Assembly: GCA_902805475.1 (NCBI GenBank) | Contig: CADCSX010000025.1 | Coordinates: forward strand, 124,001-188,000 | Origin: Entonaema liquescens | Lineage: Eukaryota; Ascomycota; Sordariomycetes; Xylariales; Xylariaceae | Reading direction: 5' to 3' | Length of the DNA: 64,000 nucleotides | In this document: piece after piece, positions 24,734 through 36,239 of the stretch | Layout: each line of letters starts with the position of its first letter | Numbering within the stretch: the stretch's first letter is position 1 | Translations under genes and position numbers: made by a program | The notes under the pieces: generated by a model | Seen by the model: only the letters and a program-made list of their open reading frames with translations | Databases searched by the model: none | What the model was told of the DNA's origin: nothing

Positions 24734-25518
24734 AAATAAATCACCCATTTACGAGCTTACTTTTAAACGAGCCACAATTTCTCATATAAAATCGCTAAAA
24801 CATTATATTTTTATTTAATTTTAAAAAACCATTAACGTAATAATATAAATTTAAAATAATTAATATTTTTTAATATTTTATAATATTTAATAAAATATTT
24901 AAAAAAATTTACCAAATATTTAATAAAATATATATTTTTAAACGTTTTATTAACGTATAACATTTTTACATATAAATTATTAACAAATTTGTTAAAAATT
25001 AATATTTTTAATAACTTTTCGAATATTTATCGTATAAAAATATAAAAAATAATTTTAAATAAAAAAAAATCCAAATTAATTAAAATAATTAAAGTATTAC
25101 GTAATATAATTTCATTTATTTATTTATATAATATTTTATAATATTAATATTTTAAATTAATTAAAATAATTATATTACGTAATAATATTAATATATATTA
25201 AATAAGAAAAATCTAAATAATCGAAATTTTTTTTTTTTTTTTAATCGAACTTTTAATTATTTAATTATTTAATTTTAAAATTTATATAAAATATTAAATT
25301 ATTTTAAAAAAGTTTAAATGCTTTATATCTTTTTAAATATTAATAAATTAATTTTTTTCAAAATATATGTAATTATAATTTTAAAATATAATTTCAAATT
25401 AACTTTCCGATTTTTAATACCTATTTTATTCAATTAATTATAAATATGCTGTTTTGGCGATTTTGTATAAGAAATCGTGGCTCGTTGTGGGGTAGGCTCG
25501 TAGATGGGTGATCTACCT
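24734..25518. mobile_element. non-autonomous DNA transposon (MITE-like) with long TIRs
   Basis: A 785-bp element with inverted repeats of about 75-80 bp at each end. The right arm (25443-25518), reverse-complemented, begins AGGTAGATCACCCATC. The left arm (24734-24811) begins AAATAAATCACCCATT. Both continue through ACGAGC, ACGAGCCAC, AAAATCGC and AAAAC blocks in step. Most differences are C-to-T or G-to-A in the left arm. Each end is flanked by TA (24732-24733 and 25519-25520), as expected for a Tc1/mariner-type TA target duplication. The interior is AT-rich and encodes nothing, so this is a MITE or a deletion derivative. Confidence 0.78.
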
Positions 25519-26217
25519 TACATCGTGAGATTTAAGAGGGTTATGGAACCATGTTATTTTATTAATAATTTTAGTTGCTAGTTACTTATAAGTGTTCGGT
25601 GGGGTAATCTGCATTGTAGGCCCGGCAAGGTAATCTTGAAATAGCATCACTCTATAGTTATTAAGGGGGCAAAGCTTTCAACGGCACTAGTAGACTCTCT
25701 GTCGGTGCTGCCTCATTCATGCCATCATGAGAGAGAAACCTGGTCTCTGTAAAATTACTCCCATCATCGATGAGACTATTAAAAGTGAGGTTTTCTCGTA
25801 GCCAAAGTGAATAGAGTATCCAGTAATTTTTGGGAATTAACTTCGGTATATTGATTGTATGAGAACTAACTACTTTATGAAACCTCTATAATATCCCCCC
25901 AATGTGGGCGTCAACAGTAAACACCAAATGTGGGTATGCGTCGTCTGTAAACCTGATCCGTTAATTCATTCGTCGTAACGACATAATGAGTTGAAATGTC
26001 CCTGCTTTTGCCTTATTTTTCCCGTACCATATCCTAACTCCGTTTTGAAATCCATAATAGGTATCCTTTATCCTTGATATGAAAATGCAGTCTCATAATC
26101 CACGGCATTCTAGGTGATATAAAGTCTTTGTCGAGACAGAATGCTGGTTGCAATAGGTTGATACGCTTGTGTGAAAATATGACAGAGCTGACTCCGAGTC
26201 GGTCGCGGAGTATTTCT
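25519..26217. other. intergenic, normal composition
   Basis: GC content returns abruptly to normal here. On the minus strand, a second open frame at 26287-26093 overlaps the 3' end of the next gene in another phase (see findings). Otherwise nothing recognised. Confidence 0.5.
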
Positions 26218-26658
26218 CTACGATGTAGTAACCGGGCGTGTGAAGGTAGTACTTGGAAGTGGGAGTTCGCCGGCTCTCCAAGCCCATTCCGTCTTGTTTG
26301 GGGCGATCCTGTTATTGTCGATCTCCCATCTGTCAAATCCGTAGAAAGCGTTGGCGCGCCCGTGGATGTCTGCTATGCATAGTATAGCTGAGCGATCGGG
26401 TGCCCAGCTTAGAGTAAGTGTGTGAAGAGGATCTGATTGGCAGGTCTGGTCCACGAAGAGGGTCCTCTGACCTGGAGTTCCTGTCATGTTGAGGGAACAC
26501 TCAACCGTCTCTCCCAAGTTGTGCTTGTATGTGAAGAACTTATATTGGCAAATTCTATAGTCGCATGTGATGGTGCTGTTGAACAGCGTCCATGTGTCTA
26601 AAGGCTTGACGTCTTGGCCAAGGGCGGCGGTAGCGAAGGCGAAGATAGAGAAACGCAT
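26218..26658 (-). CDS. small secreted protein, aromatic-glycine (AFYGF) module
   Basis: Single frame, 146 aa if translation starts at ATG 26658 (MRFSIFAFATAALGQ), which makes a short signal peptide cut near Gly-Gln. A further 19 codons upstream are open but put polar residues before the signal. The mature part has four Cys (CDYRIC, ECSLNM, TCQSD and LCIAD regions contribute) and two or three N-glycosylation sites. It ends with a conserved-looking core ILCIADIHGRANAFYGFDRWEID. The layout, a Trp-Thr-Leu start, Cys-containing strands and a terminal aromatic FG-F motif, recurs in the gene at 33974-34943. I do not recognise a named family. It lies between the repeat block and the Der1-like gene, a typical effector-candidate setting, but that role is inference. 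Confidence 0.65.
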   Translation of the reverse strand: MRFSIFAFATAALGQDVKPLDTWTLFNSTITCDYRICQYKFFTYKHNLGETVECSLNMTGTPGQRTLFVDQTCQSDPLHTLTLSWAPDRSAILCIADIHGRANAFYGFDRWEIDNNRIAPNKTEWAWRAGELPLPSTTFTRPVTTS

Positions 26659-27784
26659 CTTGACTATGGCAGGCTTGCTTGATGAAAGTGTGCAGAATGA
26701 TTGCGTAATTTCCATGAGTAGGGAGTAGGCCTGCTCTTATATTTATAGCCTGGAAACATCTGAGTGTCTTGCTAAACATAAACAATCTATGAGGGAAGGA
26801 AACCTTGGGGGAAAGTCTACTAGTTAGGGTTAATTTTTAGAAGATAATTATTTAGGATAGCTAACTCTAAAGCTGCCTAATATGAGATGGTTTGCTTCAG
26901 ATGTCTAAAATGATAAACTTAGGCAGCGATCTAGTTTGTGCAAGTCGTATAAGTTTGACGCATTGTTGTTCTGTGGCGTATCGGATCTAAGTCTAGCAAA
27001 TCGTGTCTTGAAAATGGTCATGGCTGAAACCTACACGGCAACAATGGATGACTGCATAATACATAGAATGCCACTACTGTTAGTGATAACGCAAACGCAT
27101 TTTTATCTTCAATGGTAAAAAGTGCTTATAAGGAGAGCTACTAATATAAATTACGAAACTATTCACAAGTCTGTCGATCAACAGTAGTAAAGAAACTTGT
27201 CAATTTAATTGGCTAGAATTGAATTCAATAGTATATGAGATGTTCTAGCCAATTAGGCTCAGATCATTCCATGGCTCTTCCAAAACTCTAAAAACAAACT
27301 CAAAAACTCATCAAAGTGAAAAGATAAAAAAAAGGCTTATGCAGCTATCCGCATCACGTGCTTATATATAGGTACCTGGGTACATGATTCTATGTAGAAG
27401 TGGGGCTGAGACGGGAAGCTAGCCTTAAGCTTACATAAGGTTTCCAGCTAAGTATTTTTTTCTCGTTCAAATTTGACACGAAACAGAAAATCTTCTCTTC
27501 TTCCACCTTCCATTCCCGACGTTCCTCTTCCGACCGAGGTGAAGTTCCAATTGGCCAACCATGCGAACGGCAGCGCTGTCTGCCTCCCCGTGTGCCGTGC
27601 CACCATCTTCGTCATTGCCACCTTGATGCTCTTGTAGTCAGTGTTGAAAGCATATACACGTGTCTTTGCCGTCTTCTATTTCTTCGCTGCGATAGAAATT
27701 GCAAAACGCATCTTTTTCTGTCAACACCTCGTAAAACTTTTTACATCTAGATCAGTTGATCAAATACTCTTAAATACCGCAATC
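26659..27784. other. intergenic between divergent genes
   Basis: About 1.1 kb holding the 5' regions of the secreted-protein gene (minus) and the Der1-like gene (plus). Contains AT-rich stretches and a pyrimidine-rich tract at about 27490-27530. No gene is seen. Confidence 0.5.
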
Positions 27785-28977
27785 ATGGCGGACATGGTTA
27801 GTGTCTACATGAGCACCCCTCCGATCGCCAGGTAAGTCGCATTGTCGTTTCTACTTCGAGAGCTTCATGAAGCTAACAGAATCTCTACAGGACGATCGCG
27901 ACGGCGGTGTTCCTCAGCTCTGTAGGAGTCTACACGGGCATGCTAAATGCCGAGCCATTTATCTTCCACTATTCGCGGTTCACTCATTTTCCACCCGCTC
28001 TATATCTAATCGTAACGAGCTTCCTGCTCACGGGATCCGGAATGAGTGTATTGTTTGATACCTACTTCGTATTCACATATCTAAGCCAGCTCGAGACGGG
28101 TAATTCAAAGTTCGCGAAGAAAGAGGACATGATATGGTACCTCTTATTCCTCGCCTGCGTCATTCTGGTAGGTCAAGCCTCTTTTATCTTTTGTAATCAT
28201 CGCCTGTCAAGAAATGGATCATTCCTATCCCTAAATTTTCATATATCTGCCTTCCTTGCCCCCAAATACCTCACATATCTGCCCGCATAGTGGATTTCCT
28301 CTACAGCTATGACGGTTCCTGGAGATGAGGAAGATCACCCCTACACTGTGGCTGGCCCGTCATTCGCATACCTCATTAGGGTCAGTCCGGAGTGTGGGCA
28401 TGGTGGGATGTCTAATTGGATGACTCGAGCAATGTCTTCGGACGCATTTGCTCGGGTGGTTTGTAGCGCCCTACATTTTCAGCCCTAGTTCCTGTAATCT
28501 TGACCGTGCATCGAGAGAGGAACGGCTTGCTAACCAGCGCATTAGCCCCTCAATGCGTTCTTCACAGGCGGTTATATGCTACTCCATGCGCTACTTATCG
28601 CATTGTGCTACACGGCAACGCAGGATCAGCGTGGAATGAATTCGCATTTTTATATCATCACTATACCTGCGCAACTTACGCCCTATTGTCTTCTACTCGT
28701 GCAGCTGCTCTTTCCAAATGGCTGGGAGAGCTTGAAGATTGGGTTGACTGGCCTCTTTGCCGCTCATCTTCACGACTTCCTCACTCGGATATACCCTGAG
28801 TTCGGACGTGGTCCTAATCTACTCCCTACACCTCGATTCCTTTCATGGATTATGAACACGCCTGCTGTCCAGAATACTGTCTATGGGCAGTCAGTTGCCC
28901 CCTCTAACGGTGGAGGAAGGACTGGCCCCTTACCAGATTCGTGGCGGACTAAGGGGCCTGGACGACGTCTGGGTTAG
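27785..28977 (+). CDS. DER1: Der1-like / derlin family protein (ERAD membrane component)
   Basis: Three exons, 27785-27831, 27891-28167 and 28546-28977; 251 aa, the usual derlin length. Derlins are multi-pass ER membrane proteins that help move misfolded luminal proteins to the cytosol for proteasomal degradation. Seen: the N-terminal MADMVSVYMSTPPIARTIATAVF, RFTHFPPALYLIVTSFLL, the LFDTYFVFTYLSQLE segment, YTATQDQRGMNSHFYIITIPAQL and FAAHLHDFLTRIYPEFGRG. Four to six hydrophobic segments. The C-terminal tail is short, Gly/Arg/Pro-rich and cytosolic. Splice 1 rebuilds IART; splice 2 joins ACVIL to PLNAFFTGG in phase. Intron 2 is 378 nt, far longer than any other intron in this window. Confidence 0.92.
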
Positions 28978-29414
28978 GTACTATGAGTTTAGATAGAACT
29001 CCTGGTAGTTGTCTGGAAGAATGAATTAATATAAAGCAATACCTTGATTATACTGTCATTATTATTGTGCTCGGTTTTCCTCGCATTGGTTTTATACCAC
29101 GTGACTGGTCTATTTACAATACTGTTACGCCTAGTAACCCTGAGATGGCTTCTGTATGCGCCATGCGATTATGTGCATCGTCTCCTATTCATGCCCCATG
29201 AGTATAATGCCATTCCGGTTTTCTATGCTTCGTCCCGAGCGAAGCATCCAAAAACGCCGTCCCTAATATTACCAAAAGTCCCTTGGGTATCTATGCAGAT
29301 GTAAAGACCCATACATAAATCGTACACAATACACTTCTAACCATTGGGGGTACTACCCCCTGTCTTCACATTCGGTTCCTCTCCTAGTCGTGGTGGCTAG
29401 GTGACTTGCTGCAC
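28978..29414. other. short convergent intergenic region
   Basis: Lies between the Der1-like stop and the stop of the cysteine-rich membrane gene on the other strand. Nothing else recognised. Confidence 0.5.
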
Positions 29415-31073
29415 CTAATTATCTGCAGAGGTACTAATATACAGGCCGCGATCTTGGAACCGCCGCTCATGAATCGTCAACGGCTTCGATATCTGCGTAT
29501 CACCATCAAGCTGCTTTTCTTGGGCGTTAGCCGGTGTGACGCTCGGTACGGATATCACCGGTGGAGAGTATTTCTTTGGTGTCCGAAGGTGCGGCACTGA
29601 GGGCATCGACAGCGATGGAACCTTATTATGGCGAGCTGGGGGAGGCGGTGGCGGAGGTTGAGCTATGGGTTGGGGATTTCTCAGGAGTCTGGCTGTTGCG
29701 GAGTCCGCTGGAGAGGGTGACCGGTTTGAGATTCGAGATGGAGGTTGCGATGATGGAGGTGGCGGGAGAGGTATCGAAACAATGTCTTCGACAGCATTCA
29801 GATACTGCTGCATAGCGTAGGAGTCCGGCGCATGGTGCTTCACAGGTGCTGGAGGCATTGGAGAAGCTGTCCTAGAAGGGCCCCGGCTCATATTTCCGGG
29901 TATATAAGCAGGGTGAGTAGGAAGTTGTCGTGGGTCTAAGCTAGAATTTACCCGCTGCGCCGTTATCTCTTTTTCGAGGGAATCATAGTAGTTGGCGTTG
30001 TTCATGTATGCCCTCTGGGCATTAAGCTCGTAGCTGCTTATCATGGACATAGAAGGTTTACTGTTGTAAGATGTAAACGCTCCTTTGCTTGGTGCTGTGA
30101 TAGATCCACTTCCTCCTCGAGGATCATAGTCAGACCCTAGGACTTGACGCTCTCGGGCTCTCTTCTCGCGACGGTGGTGGACGATGAAAAGTCCCAAGCC
30201 ACCAAGAAATAACAACGCCCCTCCAACAGCAATGCCTACAATAGCGCCAGTGGTCATCGATGTCGGATTCGACTTGACAGTCTTCGAGGTGTCAGCGTCA
30301 TTGTTGTCAGTGGGCGGCACGGTGATTTTGATTGGTGTATCGGAAAACAATGTTCCTGAGAGACCAAGTAGGCTACCTGGCTCAGGAGTCTGTTCGCAAC
30401 CAGCCTGCAGGGCAATGATAACTATTACCAACCAGTTAGTCTTGCCGACACAAGAGCCGCGAATTGACATATCATACAGTTGGCCAAATAAGCTTGGTTA
30501 TCGCTTGCTTGAAAACATTGGTAGCATGCTTCAACAGACTCATTCCTAAAAGCACCATTGCCCGCTGTGCAGTATCCGAAATCCGATACATTATTCGGAT
30601 TTGAAATACCATACTTGAGCGACTGCGCCAAAGGAGCACACCCAAAATCGATATCACACGGGGTCGAGATGGCCTTAGGGGCATCTGGAGAACCAAAAAC
30701 GCAGACATCGACAGCATATCGCAAGTTGTCTTGTAAGACCTATGTTAGCCGTTACGACCATATACTGAATAGCATCATTAATAATCTCACATAAAAACCA
30801 AGAGATGTCGCTCTCAGAGCCGCTGACAGCCTTGCTATCCTTCAAGCAGCTCAGACAATTCTTGAACTTGATACCCGTTGATGAAGAAGCATACTCGCTG
30901 TCGAGACAAGTGATGTCTGACGAGTTTGTCGACGATGCTAGTGGGCTTTTCGTATCCCCATCCTTATGATCTAAGCATACCGCGGCACACGGTGACCCCG
31001 GCGTAACTTGGAGACAGTTGACAAATCCGAACAGTAGAAGAAGTACGCCAGATATTGGTATTGGAGAGACCAT
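29415..31073 (-). CDS. cysteine-rich type I membrane protein, family member A (poly-Pro tail)
   Basis: Three exons, 31073-30791, 30729-30478 and 30421-29415; 513 aa. A signal peptide (MVSPIPISGVLLLLFGFVNC) is followed by an ectodomain with twelve Cys that align with the genes at 43968 and 61098: SPCAAVC, ITC, CLSC, DVC, TPC, GC, GYC, ACYQC, AGC. Splice 1 rebuilds WFLYNLRY and splice 2 YLANFIIALQAGC; both introns are phase 1, as in the two paralogues. One transmembrane helix (GAIVGIAVGGALLFLGGLGLF, about residues 235-256) is followed by a basic stop-transfer HHRREKRARER. The roughly 250-residue cytosolic tail is Ser/Pro-rich with Pro runs (IPLPPPPSS, QPPPPPPPARH) that look like SH3 ligands. 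I remember relatives annotated only as LPXTG-domain-containing proteins. Function unknown; a surface sensor or anchor is inference. Confidence 0.85.
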
Positions 31074-33973
31074 TTTCACGGATATGGAACCCTACGGTCG
31101 AGAGAAATTTGGGATCGGCGGAGAGGTAAGGGTGTTATAAGGACGGGGTTCCTATAAGACTGGCGAAGAACGCATGGCAAACCTCCGAGTACCACAGTCC
31201 GCTTTGGTAAACGAAATTCTCTCTAGTTTTCGACAGTAACAGGCTCCGCCAGTGGATAGGAATATCCGTAAAGAGTATGAGGCTCCAGGCTCGCCGTGTA
31301 GGAGGATCTCCATCTCATATATGACCGTTTACCCAGCTCACCCCGCATCCCACCACAAAGGCAAGCGGCTGCGCGGAGATGACGGAGTCAAACATCCTGT
31401 TAGCTTACACGCAATTTTACACTTTTGCTAAGTAAAAGAGTGCGTCTAAGAACTTGTCTATGTCGGTTTGTGGAGAATGTTTCTGATAATAGTACTTGGT
31501 TTTCTTTGGCCAGAAAACCGACCATAGACGATCCAATGGAACAGCAATGATACCCTAGCCAACAAGACTGGGCAAGTTCAGACGAAAGCTTGAGGGCGGC
31601 CAATATGTGGGCCAAAGCGTCCATTTGGACAGGCGACAAAACACGGATCCAATAACAAGTGAGCGGGAAGAGGGAGAAGCGCGAAATGTAGGCCAAGTCA
31701 AACTGTAAGTGTTGATTGGCCAAACCTTTACTGGGGAGGCTGGGCCTAACACAAGAATGGGAAAGAATAAAAGATTGATAGGCTATCATGCGACGATGTC
31801 AGGTAGATCCAGCGGGTCTGGTAAACGCCGGCCTGAGAAGCGACCGGCCGGGGTCTCAGCTCAAATGAACTTCATGACCCCTTGTATAATTGATTTAAGG
31901 CATTCTTTAAACGCTCATGAGCACGAGGCCACGGGATGACGAGCAGAACGGGAAGTTCAAATTAGGATTTAGTTATGTTTTTCAATCATGAGAAATGGAG
32001 AAAGTTTCGAGAAGATGAACGCCTTGACACAAATATTGTGGCAAGGCTCGTTGGAGCTCGAGGTCCCAACGCGTTTCTTGCGTTTATCATTTTTGTTAGT
32101 GTAAAATATTAGTGCAGAAGCAGGAAGGCCACGAATAAAATCTAAACGCGTACGATGTCAAGTGATAGCGGCTGCATTGCAGACGCAAGAGCTGCTTGCT
32201 TAGCTGCTTGCTTAGCTGCTTCTTTCGCTTACAACTGCAGGCGCATTCCATTCTGACCTGATCCTGAGGTCCCGCCCCTCCCGTCTTAAGCCTGGACCGA
32301 TTCATTTTTCGGTACGGGATCCAGTTTTTCCGAGATACATGTATCCCGACCTCTTCTGCTGTTAGGTACCTAGGTACATCCATAAACTTCATCGAGTACA
32401 TCTTCAAATTAAAGAGAATGAGGTAGCTACCCATTCACCATCAAGATCAAAATCCCAAATCTTATTTACAAAGGGTCGATGTTACCCTACAGAGACGATC
32501 TTCGGTTTATCGCTAACTCCATAACGCGAAATATTTCACCTGAATTGATCGCTATCCTTTCGTACCTACTATGTTAGCGAGTGAATGTTGTCGTTCTCTA
32601 AACTCGCGACATTCAACATCCTCCTCACTTGTCAACACTTATCCGAGTACATAGTAAGGATCATCATCTGCATATAGGCTCTGTCTGACATCAATACTCC
32701 CGATACCTTGGCGCTGGGTGGATAGTACCTAGTCCCCTTACTTCGGCGCTTAACATCAAACCTCCAAAGGATTGCGCGCGGGAACTAGTCCAAGAAGGAC
32801 GACCTAATCGCGCTTAAATAATATGAAGGGTTTACATGTTCATCGCGCGATAAATTACACTATATCCCTGCGTCTTTACCGGTTGTCGGGTTACCCAAGC
32901 GCCAACTGGACCCGGAGAACCACATACGTTGGTTATACATGGTAGATTCTCAGATCCAAACCCACAGGTAGCCCTGGTTTGATACCTAGAATGCCGTCAT
33001 ATATAAGGAGTGGAATGTCGGTACTGGCTCGTACTGTACGGAGCTTTTACGTTAAAGATTATTAGATCGTGGGTTATTTACCCATCTCACGTGTCATGGC
33101 TTCCATGATCTTGGAATATCTAAGAATCCTTCCATTAGCGTTTTCTATTGTGCCACACGGCTACCGAGACGATAGCCAGTCTTGCTACCAATCAGAGAGA
33201 TCTAGTTAATACCCCCTTACGGCAGAGCAACAAGACATGTATACGTCTATACTAATTTATACTAGGTAATGCTATTGGGACCTAGATAATAGGCTTACCA
33301 TCTTCGGTGAATATTTTCAGGGTTACACGACTTGGGAGTAGAGACAAGTATAGAAGGTCGGTATCCGTACAAGTTGACGACAAGGCTACCTATAGAAATC
33401 CTAGATCTTCTCGCGCAAAGTCAGTATCTGCGGCGTTCTGGCCCGCCTAAATGATGCACGTAATATTTCCAACTCCTTCGCCTGCATGCGATAGTACAGG
33501 AAGCTCAATCCTGTTGGTGCCACGTTGACGATACTAAAGCATATTTCACAGCTTTAGTATGCAACTGGTCTATGCTACTGCTGTACTGTATGGGGCTGAC
33601 TGACTTTAAGCGTTCTATATCGGTGCTTTACCGTTTATGACAAACGGTAGGTAAGACACGGACCGTCAACCTGTGGATACTTCCCTGGGGCCAGCAACCC
33701 CGGGGAAGATTTCAAAGTGTGGACATAGGGGTGGGTTGCCTTAGCCCGTTCACTGACTGAGATAATGTGTTTGATTTCCTGTCATAAAGCATATAAGGAA
33801 TAGTCGGGTATTAGAAATAAAGCAAAGAAACTAGCATATCTGGTATTGTCAATCTTGGCATCTCAATGTCTCAATGATCCTCAAAGCCACTCTCCAATCT
33901 GTAGTCAATAACTAATCTTCCCAGTTTCCTGTCCTGCGGCTAGAAGCGTTCCATAGGTGTGACTACACGAAAC
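31074..33973. other. gene-poor intergenic region
   Basis: About 2.9 kb. The first few hundred bases upstream of 31073 should contain the promoter of the cysteine-rich gene. Open frames at 31400-31789 and 32096-32434 (minus) have no recognisable features and I do not call them. Contains a short 12-bp tandem repeat at 32191-32226 and an ACCTAGGTACAT motif near 32368. Confidence 0.5.
32191..32226. repeat. 12-bp tandem repeat
   Basis: GCTGCTTGCTTA occurs twice in tandem, followed by a partial third copy. Confidence 0.7.
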
Positions 33974-34943
33974 TTAACCACAGTTGCAAGGTAGCACCTC
34001 GCTTGGTCCAGCTGTGCCTAATTCCTGACGTGAGTTGATATCGTGATATCCAAAGAATGCATATCTATCTTTACTCGGACTATTCACGCCATTATTTATC
34101 AGTCAAGCAACTCACGAGAATATGACAGGCATAGGTTTACTTACGGAACGAGTGTCATCACGGCTGCATCTTGACCAGAGATATATCCCCAGTGAACAGT
34201 CCAGTCATTATCGATGCAATTAGCGTTTGAGAATCCCCACGTCTTTGGGTCCGTGTCTTCAGGGGCCTGCAACATTAGCTGGCAAACCACTCCGTTAGGT
34301 GAACCATCCAGGATGAGCATGTCCATGAGGATACGATGGTCCGAAGGTATTACGTCTAGACAGGATATTAGTACATCACTAGTTGGAACGTAATATGGGA
34401 GCATAACTAACCTCGAAACATGTTCTTAACCGTCCAGGTTGTACCGTTATCTCGAGGCGATAGAGGTCTTTCAAGAACACTTCGGGCAGCAGGATGCTGG
34501 GGGTCCCTCGGCGTATAAGCACCTATAATTTGCTCTGGAATATGTGCGCCGGTATTCAATGCCTTATCATCGAACCCGAAGTACGCCTCAACATTCTCCA
34601 CTATATCAAGCAAGATCATGACTATGAACCCTTCTGGAGCATGTCCGCCGTTGACACTATATCTCTCAGTTCCATTACATGCTATGCCAGAGAATGTAGC
34701 AGTATCGCAATTATGTCCATCATCCGCGTTCACAGTGAAATGGCAGACAGTGGGAGGAGTGTTCGGTGGTGCTTCCGATTGGGCAAGCAGAAATCTCCAA
34801 TCGCATGTTTCGTTACCAGCGGAGCGTGTTCGAGAGGCCTTTGAAAGAGTCCAGTTGCCCACTGGCTGCGGCTCCGACTGCTTCTGCCCTTCGGCGAGGA
34901 GCACGAATAGGTGGCAAAGTAATGGAACTATGAATTTCTGCAT
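33974..34943 (-). CDS. secreted two-module aromatic-glycine protein, paralogue of the 26-kb gene
   Basis: Three exons, 34943-34412, 34355-34145 and 34079-33974; 282 aa, all junctions in frame. Signal peptide MQKFIVPLLCHLFVLLAEG. Module 1 contains NWTLSK, ETCDWRFLL, a Cys-rich strand and VEAYFGFDDKAL. Module 2, encoded mainly by exons 2 and 3, contains VCQLMLQ, NANCIDNDWTVHWGYISGQDAAVMTLVP and RYAFFGYHDINS. Both modules end in the same aromatic-Phe-Gly-aromatic motif. Module 2 also parallels the core of the 26,218-26,658 protein (HTLTLSWAPDRSAIL.. NAFYGFDRWEI). The protein ends PCNCG. Intron 2 removes a premature TAA and restores the second motif, which supports the model. No named domain recognised; secreted, function unknown. 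Confidence 0.75.
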
Positions 34944-36239
34944 CTTGAGAATGCTGTCGATAGTATCGGGGACTTTTCTTGGAAAGAGAAACGAGGTGAC
35001 TGACGCAGCATGAGATGCCCATGTTTTCGACCGCTGATATTGCGATCTGAGCCGACATATTTATACAGCTTCTTTACAAGATGCTACAACGTCTTCTTTG
35101 CAACGGGACTCTACGTAAAATGAGTCATCCTACAGATCTGACTACTAATGCAGACAGCCGCAACGCTAGGCCATCACTGTGTCGGGATAATAGACAGGCG
35201 GGTTGACGATCGCAATTCCTTTCTTTCTTTCTTCTTCGCAATACTAGCTTCAACGTCCGTATCATCTCCAGGCTTCCAGCGAGACATTACGACAAGTTCG
35301 TGCTATCAATCACCAGAGGCCACTTAGGAACCAACGACAGTGAACTCAGAAAGCCACGCGTCTGGTTTCATTCGGCTACGATCGATGTAAGGCGTCCAGT
35401 TGGAAGAGGTTGAGGCTAGGTCAGAAGTATGGTTTCAAGTTCCAACGAAGTAATCAGTACGAAACGTCATGGCTTTTTTCTGTATATTAGTTTGATTGCC
35501 GTTCGTTGACTAGTCGTGTTGTCAAAGCTGGGTAGCCTCTGCCATACAGACCAGGCCAATATCGCATTACCGTGTGACAGATCTTCGGGTAGTGGCTATT
35601 AGTACTTACATGGATATCGATGTAATGGCACTAGGATTACGTCTACGGGCCACTTGACTCGAAATACTTTTGTTTCACAGCAGACCCGGGCGCTGTTTAC
35701 CCACATACGTCGGGAATTTTGTTTGCCGTTGCACTGAAAGAGCAAAGCTTCTAGTAGGTAACCGTCTTGCTTTGCAACTAGATGCCTGGGCAAACAACAT
35801 GCGCCCCAACTACATAGATTTTTCCGCCTAGAAGAAACCCGATGAAATAATAATCACCTCTATATATCGTATCGGAAGCAGTCATATAAATCAACTGTAT
35901 CTAAAACATGAATTACGGGATGCTAAGGATGCATACAGTACTCAACTTAATCTATTTTGTTAGGGTTCCCCTGTAATATGAGAATCTTGCCAGCAACTTA
36001 CCTACCTGCCTAGGTAGGTAACACAACCAGGGCTCATCACTCGGCTCTCGATAAAGTCTATCATTTTCTATCTAGCATGTAGATGATATCTACCTACATA
36101 TCGCAGTATGACTTAGATTCGGACCTTAATGGAATGAATGTCCAAGTTCAACCAAACCAACTCCTCGCTTAATATCGTGACACATTTTCTAGATATATCA
36201 AACCATACCTAATACTCATTACACGTTAAAGTACCACTA
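34944..36239. other. intergenic, no gene seen
   Basis: Holds the promoter of the secreted gene at its left end and the 3' end of the amidase gene at its right. Includes a CTTT-rich pyrimidine run near 35220-35236 and a palindromic TACCTACCTGCCTAGGTAGGTA at about 36000-36021. Confidence 0.5.

Noticed and set aside
17881..25440. CRISPR-like array from regular AT repeats
   Set aside because: No repeat-spacer regularity; similarity is low-complexity, and the organism is eukaryotic.
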